Of a stretch of DNA of 64,000 bases, positions 1 through 7,467 are shown in pieces. The translations under genes and the position numbers were made by a program. The notes beneath the pieces are model-generated. The model did not search any database and was not told the origin of the DNA. It saw only the letters and a list, made by a program, of their open reading frames with translations. The DNA lies in the NCBI GenBank assembly GCA_045658805.1, contig JAZOVQ010000053.1:14707-78706 (forward strand), given 5' to 3'. Each line of letters starts with the position of its first letter. Positions within the stretch are counted from its first letter, which is position 1. This stretch comes from Scatosoma sp045658805 (GTDB lineage Bacteria > Bacillota > Clostridia > Christensenellales > Borkfalkiaceae).

Positions 1-1606
1 TTTGCGTGCCGACCAAAATATCCGCTTGTTTTTCCGCAAATGCTTTTAATATCTTATAATGCCCTTCTTTACCGCTGGTCGTATCGTTATCCATGCGAAT
101 AATCCTCGCCGACGGATACAGTTTAGCAAGCTCCGCAACAATCCTTTGTGTGCCCGTACCTGCGTACGAAAGCTTGACGCCGCCACAATCGGGACAAGCG
201 GTAAGCGGTTCATATTTCATACCGCAATAATGGCATTTTAAACAATTTTCTTCTTTGTGATAGGTCAGCGAAACGTCACAAGCCTCGCATTTCGCTACGT
301 AGCCGCATTCCTTGCAAATTACCGTTTGCGAATATCCCCTGCGGTTTAAAAACAAAATGGCTTGCTTGTCGGCGGCGAGGCATTTTTCCAATTCCTCTTT
401 CAACGCCCACGAAAATGCGGAGTTGTTCCCTCTTCGCACTTCCCTACGCATATCCGCAATGATAATTTCGGGCAACGGACGTTTGTTGATACGCTTGGTC
501 AACCGAATTAAAGAAAACTCGCCTTCCTGCGCTCGTTTATACGTTTCCGTAGCAGGCGTTGCACTGCCCAAAACCAGTTTACAACCGTTCTTTTTCGCGC
601 GTAAATACGCAACGTCAAAGGTGTTGTATCTCGGCGCCGTTTCACTAACGTAGCTGGAATCGTGCTCCTCGTCAACGATGATAACGCCCAGGTTTTCCAG
701 TGGTGCGAAAATAGCGCTTCTTGCACCAATGGCAATTTTCGCTTCCCCCGAACGCAAACGCCACCATTCGTCGAAGCGTTCGCCTGCGGAAAGTCCACTG
801 TGTAAAATTGCCGCGTTTTTCCCAAACCTCGCGCGAAGCTGGGAGAGCATTTGCGGCGTTAAGGAAATTTCGGGAACAAGGAAAATGGAGCTTTTTCCTT
901 CCTTTAAGCATTGGGCTATCAACGTCAAATAAATTTCCGTTTTACCGCTGCCCGTAACCCCGTGCAAAAGCTGTACGGTGCGCTTATCCGTTTGAATGGT
1001 GTCCACCGCACGCTGTTGATCGTCCGTCAAAATACGCGTGACTTTTTCGCCCTCTACCGCCTTGTACGGATCGCGCAAAACCTGCTCTCTCGTAATTTCC
1101 ACATAGCCTTTTTTCTCCAAAGCCGCCACGCCGCCAGGGAAAATTCCGTTTAAATAGGCGCAATCCGTCTTTCCGTTTTCCGCTAAAAATTCCGCAGCGC
1201 CAATTTGGTTTTTCGCCGATTTGACAAGCTTCATTTCGCTTACGGGTACAAGCAACCGCGCATAATTTCTCGTCAGTTCCCTAACCTTGCCCGTACGCAT
1301 CTCCGCAGGCAAAAATAACCGCAACACCAACGCTTTAGGTACGCGATATCTCGCCGTCAATTTTTCCGCAAGCGCAAGGCATTCCTGGTTAAGCGCAGGC
1401 AGTTCGTCGGGACAGGGAATAATTTTTTTCAAGCGTTCTGTCGGCAAGTCCGAATGCTCTTTCACGCGCATAACAAAACCGGGCACCGTCTTGCCGCCAA
1501 AGGGCGCAAACACCCTACTGCCGACCACCGTGTCCGCATCGCAAAGATAATCGTATATTCTATCCGTTTCACCAGACGCTATATCGACGATTACTTCCGC
1601 TATCAT
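1..1606 (-). CDS. priA: Primosomal protein N' (replication restart helicase PriA), 3' end cut by window edge
   Basis: PriA is the superfamily 2 DNA helicase that reloads the replisome at stalled forks. About 535 N-terminal residues are visible. They show the N-terminal DNA-binding region, a Walker A motif (GVTGSGKTE, near residue 225), a DEEH Walker B box, a GSATPATE motif, and the cysteine pairs of the zinc-binding domain (CKECGYVAKCEAC, then CLKCHYCG and CPDCGG). The C-terminal helicase part lies beyond position 1. The start is the ATG at 1606, with GGAGA just upstream; an ATG five bases earlier runs into a stop at once. The gene follows rpoZ, the usual Firmicutes order, but a strong terminator hairpin lies between them, so priA depends on read-through or on a promoter I could not identify. 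Confidence 0.95.
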   Translation of the reverse strand, partial: MIAEVIVDIASGETDRIYDYLCDADTVVGSRVFAPFGGKTVPGFVMRVKEHSDLPTERLKKIIPCPDELPALNQECLALAEKLTARYRVPKALVLRLFLPAEMRTGKVRELTRNYARLLVPVSEMKLVKSAKNQIGAAEFLAENGKTDCAYLNGIFPGGVAALEKKGYVEITREQVLRDPYKAVEGEKVTRILTDDQQRAVDTIQTDKRTVQLLHGVTGSGKTEIYLTLIAQCLKEGKSSIFLVPEISLTPQMLSQLRARFGKNAAILHSGLSAGERFDEWWRLRSGEAKIAIGARSAIFAPLENLGVIIVDEEHDSSYVSETAPRYNTFDVAYLRAKKNGCKLVLGSATPATETYKRAQEGEFSLIRLTKRINKRPLPEIIIADMRREVRRGNNSAFSWALKEELEKCLAADKQAILFLNRRGYSQTVICKECGYVAKCEACDVSLTYHKEENCLKCHYCGMKYEPLTACPDCGGVKLSYAGTGTQRIVAELAKLYPSARIIRMDNDTTSGKEGHYKILKAFAEKQADILVGTQ

Positions 1607-1640
1607 AGCATTCTCCTTTCCGTTTTTTAGCTTGCTTGGA

Positions 1641-1678
1641 AAAATGGATTGCCTCGAATATGCGTTATTCGAGGCAAT
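1641..1678 (-). terminator. Rho-independent terminator after rpoZ
   Basis: A perfect 13-bp stem (1648-1660 with 1666-1678, 5-base loop) is followed on the minus strand by CCATTTTT. It lies 15 bases after the rpoZ stop and about 40 bases before the priA start, so it should limit transcription of priA. Confidence 0.85.
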
Positions 1679-1692
1679 CAGGTACGTTTTAA

Positions 1693-1914
1693 TTAGTCCT
1701 TAGCAATAACAACTTTGCCGTCAGCAATATCCTTGCAAGCGGACAAAAGTTCCTTATCTTTACCCGTCGAATCGTGTACGCCGAGGTTCTTTTCCGTTTC
1801 AATAATTTGACGAGCGCGTTTTGCCGCAATCGTGCAAAGCGCATAACGGCTGATAGGTTCCTCTTCCGTGCCCAATTTTCTAATCATTACGTCTACCGAA
1901 GGTTCGTTAATCAT
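1693..1914 (-). CDS. rpoZ: DNA-directed RNA polymerase subunit omega
   Basis: Omega is the small subunit that helps fold and hold the beta' subunit in RNA polymerase. The 73-residue product has the family signature: an N-terminal segment starting MINEPSVD, the core SRYALCTIAAKRARQI (residues about 22-37, matching the conserved RY-LV-AAAKRAR-I pattern), and a short acidic/basic tail. The ATG at 1914 has AAAGGAGAG upstream. It sits 46 bases after gmk and before priA, which is the standard Firmicutes cluster yicC-gmk-rpoZ-(coaBC)-priA. Here coaBC is absent from the cluster. A hairpin terminator follows the stop directly. Identification is firm from sequence plus synteny. Confidence 0.93.
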   Translation of the reverse strand: MINEPSVDVMIRKLGTEEEPISRYALCTIAAKRARQIIETEKNLGVHDSTGKDKELLSACKDIADGKVVIAKD

Positions 1915-1960
1915 AACTTTTCTCTCCTTTTATATCTTGAAATTTTTATTTTTTTCTTTT

Positions 1961-2521
1961 TTATTTTTCAGCGCAACCCTTGTCGATAATATCACTCAAT
2001 TCCTGCAAGGCGCGCTCAAACTCATCGTTTACCAACACATAATCGTAGGTGTCGCTGTGCGACAGCTCGTATTCTAAACGGGACAATCTGTTTTCAATTT
2101 GTTCGTCCGTTTCCGAATTTCTACCCTTTAAGCGACGGCGCAATTCTTCCAACGACGGGGGCGCCACCATAACCAAAACGCAGTCGGGGAAAAATTTCTT
2201 CGCCTGCAACGCCCCTACGACGTCGATTTCCATAATCACCGATTTGGTCTTTAAGGTTTCCTCTACAAAGGATTTCGGCGTGCCGTAATAATTGCCGAAA
2301 TGCTCGTCGTATTCCAAAAAATCATTTTCGTCGATACGGCGCAAAAATTCCTCTTTGCTTAAAAAGAAATAATGCTTGCCGTTGATTTCGCCTTCTCTCG
2401 GCGGACGCGTTGTGCAGGAAACGGATTCCACAACGTCTTCGCGGCGCTGTATCAACGTCTTTACAAGCGTACCTTTTCCCACCCCCGACGGTCCGGAAAC
2501 CGCCAACAATACGTGTTTCAT
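1961..2521 (-). CDS. gmk: Guanylate kinase
   Basis: Converts GMP and ATP to GDP and ADP in purine nucleotide synthesis and salvage. At 186 residues it has a normal family length. The P-loop GPSGVGKGT spans residues 10-18. The GMP-binding region follows with SCTTRPPREGE and HYFF (about residues 35-52), then FLEYDEHFGNYYGTP (about 68-82). A lid region rich in arginine (RRRLKGRNSETDEQIENRL) is visible near residue 130. The ATG has AGAGG upstream. It lies 31 bases after yicC and 46 before rpoZ, and is probably transcribed from the promoter ahead of yicC. No oddities. Confidence 0.97.
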   Translation of the reverse strand: MKHVLLAVSGPSGVGKGTLVKTLIQRREDVVESVSCTTRPPREGEINGKHYFFLSKEEFLRRIDENDFLEYDEHFGNYYGTPKSFVEETLKTKSVIMEIDVVGALQAKKFFPDCVLVMVAPPSLEELRRRLKGRNSETDEQIENRLSRLEYELSHSDTYDYVLVNDEFERALQELSDIIDKGCAEK

Positions 2522-2552
2522 AATGCTAAACCTCTTTCTTACTATTGCCGTA

Positions 2553-3428
2553 TTATTCTAAATTTTGTACCTGTTCGCGGATTTTTTCTATCTCGTTCTT
2601 CAACGCCAAACCGATACGGGTAATGGTTACGTCATTGCTCTTTGAGCAGGTCGTGTTTGCTTCTCGGTTGAATTCCTGCACCAAGAAATCGAGTTTTCTT
2701 CCCACAATTCCCTCTTCGCAAATGCTTCTAAATTGTGCAATGTGCGAACGCAATCTCGTCAGCTCTTCGTCAATGTTGCTTCTATCCGCAAACACCGCCA
2801 CTTCCGTCAGCAAACGCCCTTCGTCCACGGGAGTATTGGAAAGATATTCCTGTACCCTTGCGGTGAGTTTTGCTCGGTATTCTTCAGCAATTTGCGGTGC
2901 GCGTGCGGTTACGTCGTTTACCAAATTTTCAATGGTTTCCATTCTCGAAAGCATATCCGCTTTCAATTTTGCACCCTCGACGGCACGCATTTCGTTCAGC
3001 TTATCCAATGCCGCATTTAAAGCGACCTGCAAGCCTGCCGTCATTTCCTCGTCCAAGCTTACGCTTTCCTCTTGCTTCAACACTTCGGGATAGCGAAGTA
3101 CGGAAGTGAGGGTAAGGTCGTCCGTCAAATCGGGGAAGGCTTCTTTCAATGCCTTTGCCGCCGCCACGTAGGATGCCGCCAACGCCATATCGGGCGCAAG
3201 CGCCGTAGGCCGTTCACGCTTGTCCTTCAAGCTAACAAATACGTCCGCGTGCCCTCTCGACAGTTTCCCTCTAACGGTGGTACGGATAACGTCTTCGTAC
3301 GCCGTAAAAATACGCGGCGCTTTAATCGACACGTCCAAATAACGGTTGTTCACCGTTTTAATTTCGCAGGTGATTTCCAAACCGCCCGCTGCATATTCTC
3401 CCTTTCCGTAACCCGTCATGCTAAGCAT
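2553..3428 (-). CDS. yicC: YicC/YloC family endoribonuclease
   Basis: The product (291 residues from the chosen start) begins MLSMTGYGKGEY, the conserved opening of the YicC/YloC family. Family members are reported endoribonucleases acting in RNA turnover. Further family features are the segment VNNRYLDVSIKAP (about 28-40), an acidic, helical middle, and the C-terminal stretch GRKLDFLVQEFNREANTTCSK followed by the end EIEKIREQVQNLE. An upstream in-frame start would add 13 residues, but the ATG at 3428 has GAGGAAAA at good spacing and matches the family start, so I prefer it. First gene of the yicC-gmk-rpoZ-priA cluster. Confidence 0.93.
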   Translation of the reverse strand: MLSMTGYGKGEYAAGGLEITCEIKTVNNRYLDVSIKAPRIFTAYEDVIRTTVRGKLSRGHADVFVSLKDKRERPTALAPDMALAASYVAAAKALKEAFPDLTDDLTLTSVLRYPEVLKQEESVSLDEEMTAGLQVALNAALDKLNEMRAVEGAKLKADMLSRMETIENLVNDVTARAPQIAEEYRAKLTARVQEYLSNTPVDEGRLLTEVAVFADRSNIDEELTRLRSHIAQFRSICEEGIVGRKLDFLVQEFNREANTTCSKSNDVTITRIGLALKNEIEKIREQVQNLE

Positions 3429-3506
3429 ACGCTTTTCCTCTTTCGTCAACTTAATTTTTAGTTGCAACGCAACCTTATAAAACGCCCCGAAATTTGGGGT
3501 TATATC

Positions 3507-3535
3507 ATTATAGCAAATAATTTTAGAAATTTCAA
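3507..3535 (-). promoter_or_regulatory. Sigma-A type promoter for yicC-gmk-rpoZ
   Basis: On the minus strand TTGAAA (3530-3535) and TATAAT (3507-3512) are 17 bases apart, with TGC directly before the -10. A short C4/G4 hairpin at about 3486-3499 lies at the predicted transcript start. Confidence 0.75.
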
Positions 3536-3621
3536 GTAGTATTACACTTTTTTATTGCCTTTTTTACCATTTTTTTTACATTCCATTCATAAATGAATGG
3601 GAGAAGCGCAACCTTAGCGCG

Positions 3622-3651
3622 AAAAACGGCTTGGCGAAAACCGCCAAGCCG
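3622..3651 (-). terminator. Terminator after the 3673-5319 lipoprotein gene
   Basis: A perfect 10-bp GC-rich stem (3627-3636 with 3642-3651, loop of five) is followed on the minus strand by TTTTT (3622-3626), 21 bases after the stop codon. Confidence 0.88.
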
Positions 3652-3672
3652 CCTTGTTTTACGTTGTAAATA

Positions 3673-5319
3673 TCAATTGCCAAAAATGTCACTTGCAGAC
3701 ATATAGGGATGATAAATATCTTCCATCGTATTGGGGAAGGTAAATTCGCCCGTGTCTGCATTGTAGGTAAATACGTGCCACGAAGTGCCTACGCCATTGG
3801 GAACGTAGAAGGTGTACGCAGGCATCGAGCCCGAACCCAAATATACGTTAACCGTTGCGCCGCTTGCCGCCAACTCCGTACTATTTCCACTACTACCATC
3901 ACTACTACCATTCGTGTAATCGTGTACGTAATAGGTATATTCACCCGACATTTCCGTAATGGTAATGGTTTCAGGCCCATACGAGCTAGTATCGTCTACG
4001 TCCAAATTTGCATTATTGGCAGGATTCTTAGTGCTGTAATATACATGATACATATCCCCATCCGCTTCGTCTGCATAGAGGTGGGAATCGAGGTCATCAG
4101 GATATTGGCCCCACGTCAAAACGATACGCATAGAGCCCGTTTGCACTTGGTGGGTGTTGCTGATAACGGCATCGGGAGCCGCAACCGTTTCACCAGGCAT
4201 AATTTTAATAGCAATAACGATAGAACCGAAACGCTCTGCTTCGTCTGCCAAATCACGGTTATCGACAACTTCGCCCGTGTAGTTACCGGGTTCCAAATCG
4301 CCCGTTTCATAATAGCCTTTTTCGTCCGTTTCAACCGTTTTAACAATGTCACCCGTCGTGTTGTTGATACCCTTACGGATATTTACCGTCAAGCGCGCTT
4401 CAATAGGCTGGCCCGTGAATGCATCAATAACCGTACCTTCCGCAACACCAGCTTCCACTTCTACGTTGTCACCGCCAGTGTAAATGGCTTCGATAACCGA
4501 GTTTTGTACCGTTACTTGGTTTGCTACGATGTTTACAATTTGCGTAATGGTAACGTAGCCCTCACATTCGATCGTCAATCCGTAGCTACCTGCAGGCAAA
4601 TTGGTAAAGCTATAATTACCATCTTCGTCACTCGTCGTCGAACCGCTAAACAGTAGGCTCAAGCCTTGCAAACTAATCGTTGCGTTTGCCAAGGGGGCGT
4701 TGTTAGAATAATTCAAATCGAGATCGGCAATGGTAAGTTTACCCGTGAGCGTAGCCGAAGTAGAATCGGGATCGGGTTCGGGATCGGGTTCGGGATCGGG
4801 TTCAGGATCGGGTTCAGGATCGGGAGTAGGATTCATTTCCACACCTTCGCCGTCCACGTAGCCGTCTGCTACCATGTACCACAAGCCGTTGATTTGAATG
4901 CTCGTGGGTTCCTCAGCCACAAGATACCCGCCAGGGCCAATTACGTAACCGCTTACTTCCACGTCATATTGCAACCGGCCGTCCGTACCCAAATAGCAAA
5001 CTCTGCCATAGGCAATTTGGAAGCCCGTTTGCACTTCGCCGTTCTTTACGTAATAAATATCTCCTTCAATTTCAACAAATTCGTCCACTACTTGCAATTT
5101 GCCGTCCGCGTCAAAGTGATAATCGCCAACTGCTTGATTGGTTGCCATTACGCCGTCCACAAGACAATAAATTGCGCCGTCCTTCACGCTATACGTAATG
5201 GTGGGTTCGTGCACTTCGGGCGCGCTGCTCGTTTCCCCATCGTCACACGCAGTCATGAAGCCCGTGCCCATAAACGCAACCGCAAGAAGCGCCGCTAAAG
5301 TTTTTCTAAATTTCGCCAT
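3673..5319 (-). CDS. Cell-surface lipoprotein with CnaB-like repeats and a C-terminal DLDSHL (YfaP/DUF2135-like) domain
   Basis: 548 residues from the chosen ATG, which has AGGAGG at ideal spacing. The N-terminus is a lipoprotein signal ending FMTAC (Cys25). Residues about 40-160 resemble choline/glucan-binding repeats (YYVKNGEVQTGF, WYMVADGYVDGEG). A proline/aspartate linker of repeated PEPD follows. Next come two carboxypeptidase-regulatory/CnaB-like beta domains (SDEDGNYSFTNLPAGSYGLTI and TDEKGYYETGDLEPGNYTGEV). The last about 150 residues begin VLTWGQYPDDLDSHL, a motif of the YfaP/DUF2135 type. Probably displayed on the outer face of the membrane. Its role is unknown. It is monocistronic, with its own promoter and terminator. 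Confidence 0.8.
   Translation of the reverse strand: MAKFRKTLAALLAVAFMGTGFMTACDDGETSSAPEVHEPTITYSVKDGAIYCLVDGVMATNQAVGDYHFDADGKLQVVDEFVEIEGDIYYVKNGEVQTGFQIAYGRVCYLGTDGRLQYDVEVSGYVIGPGGYLVAEEPTSIQINGLWYMVADGYVDGEGVEMNPTPDPEPDPEPDPEPDPEPDPDSTSATLTGKLTIADLDLNYSNNAPLANATISLQGLSLLFSGSTTSDEDGNYSFTNLPAGSYGLTIECEGYVTITQIVNIVANQVTVQNSVIEAIYTGGDNVEVEAGVAEGTVIDAFTGQPIEARLTVNIRKGINNTTGDIVKTVETDEKGYYETGDLEPGNYTGEVVDNRDLADEAERFGSIVIAIKIMPGETVAAPDAVISNTHQVQTGSMRIVLTWGQYPDDLDSHLYADEADGDMYHVYYSTKNPANNANLDVDDTSSYGPETITITEMSGEYTYYVHDYTNGSSDGSSGNSTELAASGATVNVYLGSGSMPAYTFYVPNGVGTSWHVFTYNADTGEFTFPNTMEDIYHPYMSASDIFGN
4764..4826. repeat. 12-bp tandem repeat encoding the PEPD linker
   Basis: About five imperfect copies of a 12-base unit (plus strand GGATCGGGTTCG or GGATCGGGTTCA) encode Pro-Glu-Pro-Asp repeats in the 3673-5319 lipoprotein. 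Each unit is in frame, so copy-number changes would only lengthen or shorten the linker. Confidence 0.85.
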
Positions 5320-5385
5320 AGTTTCCTCCTTTTTCTTCCCCGTTTTCGGGAACGCCCCCTGCACATATAACAGGTTGCTATTCTT

Positions 5386-5414
5386 ATTATAGCACGCTTA
5401 TTTTGCAAAGTCAA
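5386..5414 (-). promoter_or_regulatory. Promoter for the 3673-5319 lipoprotein gene
   Basis: TTGACT (5409-5414) and TATAAT (5386-5391) on the minus strand, 17 bases apart, with an extended TGC before the -10. Confidence 0.78.
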
Positions 5415-5440
5415 TACTTTTTTTAAATTTTACTTCGTAA

Positions 5441-5467
5441 AAAAAATTGACGGGCGAGCCGTCAATT
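5441..5467 (-). terminator. Terminator overlapping the ligA stop codon
   Basis: A 9-bp stem (5445-5453 with 5459-5467, loop of five) is followed on the minus strand by a T run (5441-5446). The ligA stop codon (5462-5464) lies inside the stem. Confidence 0.85.
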
Positions 5468-7402
5468 TTCAAGCATTTTCTTAAAGGTTTCTTCGTCGAT
5501 AATCGTAATGCCGAGTTTTTGTGCTTTCGCAAGCTTACTGCCTGCTTCTTCGCCCGCCAAAACCATTGTCGTTTTCGCCGTAACGGACGATTGGCAAACG
5601 CCGCCGCGTTCCTCAATCAGTTTTTGCGCTTCACTGCGTTTAAAACTGCTAAGCGTACCCGTCAACACCACCGATTGTCCCGAAAAAACGCCTTCCTTTT
5701 TCTCGTTGGACCATACGGGCGCAACGCCAAGCGCGTACAGCGCCGCAAGCTCTGCTTGGTTGCTTTCGTCCGCGAAATATTCCAAAATGGAATTTGCCGT
5801 AATATCCCCTATATTTTCAAGTGCAATTAAATCGTCAAAGGCTGCCTTTTGCAAATTGTCCATACTGCCAAAACGCGCCGCCAAATCCTTCGCCGCAACC
5901 CTGCCTATGCCGTCTATACCAATGGCATAGATAAACGCGTCCAACGTAGGCGTTTTGCTCTTTTCAATTTCGGTGGAAAGTTTACGGATTTTTTTATCTT
6001 TAAAGCCTTCCAGCTCCGCCAAATCCTCTTCCGTCAAGCGGTAGAGATCAGAAAATTTCGTTACGCCCTTACGCCCTACCAGCTGTTCGGCGGTGCTTTC
6101 GGAAAAGCCGTCGATATTCATTGCATTTTTGCTTGCATAATGGTCCAACGCCGCCACAAGCCGAGGCTGGCAAAGTTTATTGGGGCAGAACAAATGCGCC
6201 CCCGTTTCCACCAATACGCTGCCGCAAGCAGGGCATATGTCGATTTTGGGGACTTCTACGCTGTCCGCATAATGTTCCGTCGCCCCCAAAATTTCGGGGA
6301 TAACTTCGTTAGAACGGCGAACGAGCACACGGGACCCAATTTTGACGTCTTTACGCAAAATGTCGCCGTAATTGTTCAAGGTCGCTCTTGCCACCGTAAC
6401 GCCGCCAAGCTCAACGGGCTCAAGCAAGGCAAGCGGCGTCAATTTTCCCGTTCGGCCAACCTGCCAAATAACGTCCAAAAGCTTGGTCGTCACTTCTTCC
6501 GCTTCAAACTTATACGCCATCGCCCAGCGAGGGAATTTATCGGTAAAGCCCATTTCCTCACGAAGCGCCGCATCGTTTATCTTGATAACCGCGCCGTCCG
6601 TCAAAACGTCCAGCGTTTTTCGTTCTCTTTCAATTTCCGCAACCGCCGCAACCACTTCGTCCGCCGAATGGCAAACTTTGAAATACGGGAACACCTTAAA
6701 CCCTTCGTCCACCAAAAAATCATGCGCAGCCGTTTGCGACATCGGCGCACCGTCCGAAGTGTAATTCACATCGTAAAAATAAATGTCGGGGCGGCGTTTT
6801 TCGGTCACTTTGGGATCCAAATTACGGATTGCGCCAGCCGCCGCGTTGCGTGCGTTTTTCAACGGCTCTTCCGCCGTTTTGTTGTATTCGTCCAGCACCG
6901 AAAGGCGAATAACCGCCTCGCCGCGCACCTCTAAAACGCCTGGATATTTAATCTTCAACGGGAAAGATTTTATCGTTAAAACCTGCGCCGTAACGTCCTC
7001 GCCAACCGTTCCGTTGCCACGCGTCGTCGCGCGGACAAACTGCCCGTTTTCGTAGGTCAAGCACACCGTTAAGCCGTCAAATTTATATTCCACGGTATAT
7101 TCCGCCGTAGGCGAAAATTTTTCCGCTTTGGTTAAAAAGGAACGCAATTCCGTTTCGGAAACGGACTTATCCAAGCTAAACAAACGCATGATATGCGTAT
7201 GCTTTTCAAAGCCCTTAATCGGCTCGCCGCCCACACGTCTTGTGGGGCTGTCGGGATATACCTCACCCGATTCCGCTTCCAAACGGCGGAGTTCATCGTA
7301 CAAGGCGTCGTATTCCTTGTCCGAAACCGTCGGCTTATCCAAAACGTAATATTCATGCGCCCATTTGTTAAGAATGTCAACAAGCTCTCTTTGTCTGCTC
7401 AT
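5462..7402 (-). CDS. ligA: NAD-dependent DNA ligase LigA
   Basis: Seals nicks during replication and repair using NAD+. From the chosen ATG the product is 646 residues, close to the family's usual 660-670. Order of parts: domain Ia (YYVLDKPTVSDKEYDALYDEL, residues 19-39), nucleotidyltransferase with the active-site KFDG (Lys107), OB fold, a zinc finger (CPACGSVL then CPNKLCQP), helix-hairpin-helix repeats, and a C-terminal BRCT domain (GQSVVLTGTL to EEAGSKLAKAQKLG). A longer start at 7450 would add 16 residues unlike the family; it has GAGGAG about 13 bases upstream, whereas 7402 has only a weak GGTG, so the start is not certain. It follows pcrA by 65 bases, the usual Firmicutes operon. Confidence 0.95.
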   Translation of the reverse strand: MSRQRELVDILNKWAHEYYVLDKPTVSDKEYDALYDELRRLEAESGEVYPDSPTRRVGGEPIKGFEKHTHIMRLFSLDKSVSETELRSFLTKAEKFSPTAEYTVEYKFDGLTVCLTYENGQFVRATTRGNGTVGEDVTAQVLTIKSFPLKIKYPGVLEVRGEAVIRLSVLDEYNKTAEEPLKNARNAAAGAIRNLDPKVTEKRRPDIYFYDVNYTSDGAPMSQTAAHDFLVDEGFKVFPYFKVCHSADEVVAAVAEIERERKTLDVLTDGAVIKINDAALREEMGFTDKFPRWAMAYKFEAEEVTTKLLDVIWQVGRTGKLTPLALLEPVELGGVTVARATLNNYGDILRKDVKIGSRVLVRRSNEVIPEILGATEHYADSVEVPKIDICPACGSVLVETGAHLFCPNKLCQPRLVAALDHYASKNAMNIDGFSESTAEQLVGRKGVTKFSDLYRLTEEDLAELEGFKDKKIRKLSTEIEKSKTPTLDAFIYAIGIDGIGRVAAKDLAARFGSMDNLQKAAFDDLIALENIGDITANSILEYFADESNQAELAALYALGVAPVWSNEKKEGVFSGQSVVLTGTLSSFKRSEAQKLIEERGGVCQSSVTAKTTMVLAGEEAGSKLAKAQKLGITIIDEETFKKMLEN

Positions 7403-7467
7403 ATTTTCACCGTTTTTGCTTATTTTTCTACCTTTATGGGCTATGCCCATACGCCGTTAAAAACTCC

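Noticed and set aside
508..911. Short minus- and plus-strand frames near the left edge
   Set aside because: They lie inside priA in other frames; the priA frame has all helicase motifs.
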